64,000 nucleotides of DNA. It comes from Wenzhouxiangella sp. AB-CW3 (GTDB lineage: Bacteria; Pseudomonadota; Gammaproteobacteria; Xanthomonadales; Wenzhouxiangellaceae). This document shows positions 63,567 through 64,000 of the stretch, piece by piece. The translations under genes were made by a program, and so were the position numbers. The notes below the pieces were generated by a model. That model did not search any database. It was not told the DNA's origin and worked only from the letters and a program-made list of their open reading frames with translations. The DNA lies in the NCBI RefSeq assembly GCF_014725735.1, contig NZ_CP061368.1, positions 1 through 64,000 on the forward strand. Reading direction: 5' to 3'. How positions within the stretch are numbered: the first letter of the stretch is position 1; each line of letters opens with the position of its first letter.

Positions 63567-64000
63567 TCACTTCTCCTTTGAAGGTGTGCACTGCCCATTA
63601 TGCATTCCTGCAGTCAGTCTGGGGTGTGGGGCAGGGTGGGGAGCGGCCTGATGCGGAGGCGGCATTGAGGTGAATCGGCCGGTGTGCCATTGGGGGTTGT
63701 GGTGGCGTCCTGGTGCTGGTTGAATATCGCCCTGAGCGCTCCGCTGCCGTGCTGATGATCTGGCCTTGCAGGAGCTCAGGTTGCGGAAAGTACGTGCCAC
63801 CTTCCGTCACATCAAAACCACCCCCGCACCAGACCACTCCCCACCTGAGGTGTGAGAGTAGGTTGAAAGTTAGTCCAGATCGAAGCCACCGCCAGACTTT
63901 CAGCCTGCTCACACCCTTCAAAGCGGGTGGTATTCGATTGAGCACGACCGGGGCGGGTGGCGGAATCAACCAGTCGGTTCTTCCCAAACCAACCGATCCA
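63567..64000. other. 434-bp non-coding, hairpin-rich end of window
   Basis: No supported gene; a 129-codon minus-strand reading frame here has no coding character. A stem pairs GGTGTGAG...GGTTGAAAGT (63849-63870) with ACTTTCAGCCTGCTCACACC (63896-63915). AGCGGGTGGTATTCGA at 63922-63937 is nearly identical to a word in palindrome A at 27.6 kb, and GAGGTGAATCG (63667-63677) occurs inverted in the right arm of element B (27852-27862). It looks like another member of a dispersed palindromic family that continues past the window. Confidence 0.65.

Noticed and set aside
63598-63987. 129-codon minus-strand frame at the window end
   Set aside because: No ribosome binding site or recognisable motif, and the DNA is hairpin-rich repeat-like sequence.

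Overview
The window begins on the ATG of dnaA and runs dnaA-dnaN-recF-gyrB, so the sequence has been rotated to the chromosomal replication start. High GC, Gram-negative export signals (lipoboxes, DsbD, lipoproteins), glyQ/glyS as separate subunits, MutM, an IPTL-CTERM-like surface protein and several secreted S9/S33 peptidases suggest a free-living, protein-degrading gammaproteobacterium near Xanthomonadales/Chromatiales. Wenzhouxiangellaceae is my best guess, made from general protein resemblance only.

Layout. 1-6.2 kb: replication start, with DnaA boxes between dnaA and dnaN and two perfect 16-bp parS palindromes inside recF, the second against a gyrB promoter. 6.2-9.7 kb (minus): glyQ-glyS followed by a HAD-fold protein that has lost its catalytic residues. 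9.8-13.0 kb: a compact operon of a class I glutamine amidotransferase, a thymidine/AMP-phosphorylase-family enzyme and a PRPP-synthetase-like protein. 13.1-16.1 kb (minus): a large DUF11-repeat surface protein split by an in-frame TAG. 16.4-21.4 kb: an NSS transporter, then a divergent MerC / ZrgA-ABC-DUF3299 zinc locus around a perfect Zur operator. 21.5-35.5 kb: S9 peptidases, CYTH phosphatase, Na/Pi cotransporter, a trans-sulfuration PLP enzyme, redoxin, DsbD, MutM and a macrodomain, with degenerate heptamer repeats and two large intergenic palindromes. 35.7-48.4 kb: S33 hydrolase, MshEN-domain protein, a CadC-like/TPR regulator divergent from a secreted protein, cold-shock protein, DUF411 and amidohydrolase pair, beta-lactamase-family lipoprotein, RRM protein. 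48.4-54 kb: a 190-bp palindrome, a K+ channel pair and an ECF sigma/serine-threonine kinase pair. 54-58.6 kb: cupin, His-rich TPR protein, methyltransferase and a beta-propeller-like lipoprotein. 58.7-63.6 kb: a second amber-interrupted small secreted gene, a solute-binding protein, a DUF3192 lipoprotein and a DJ-1/patatin/PLD operon. 63.6-64 kb is non-coding and hairpin-rich.

No rRNA, tRNA, CRISPR array, prophage or intact insertion sequence was seen. The strongest leads are the parS sites in recF, two otherwise intact secreted-protein genes each carrying one in-frame TAG, the phosphorolysis/PRPP operon, the Zur-controlled zinc locus and the family of intergenic palindromes and heptamer repeats.
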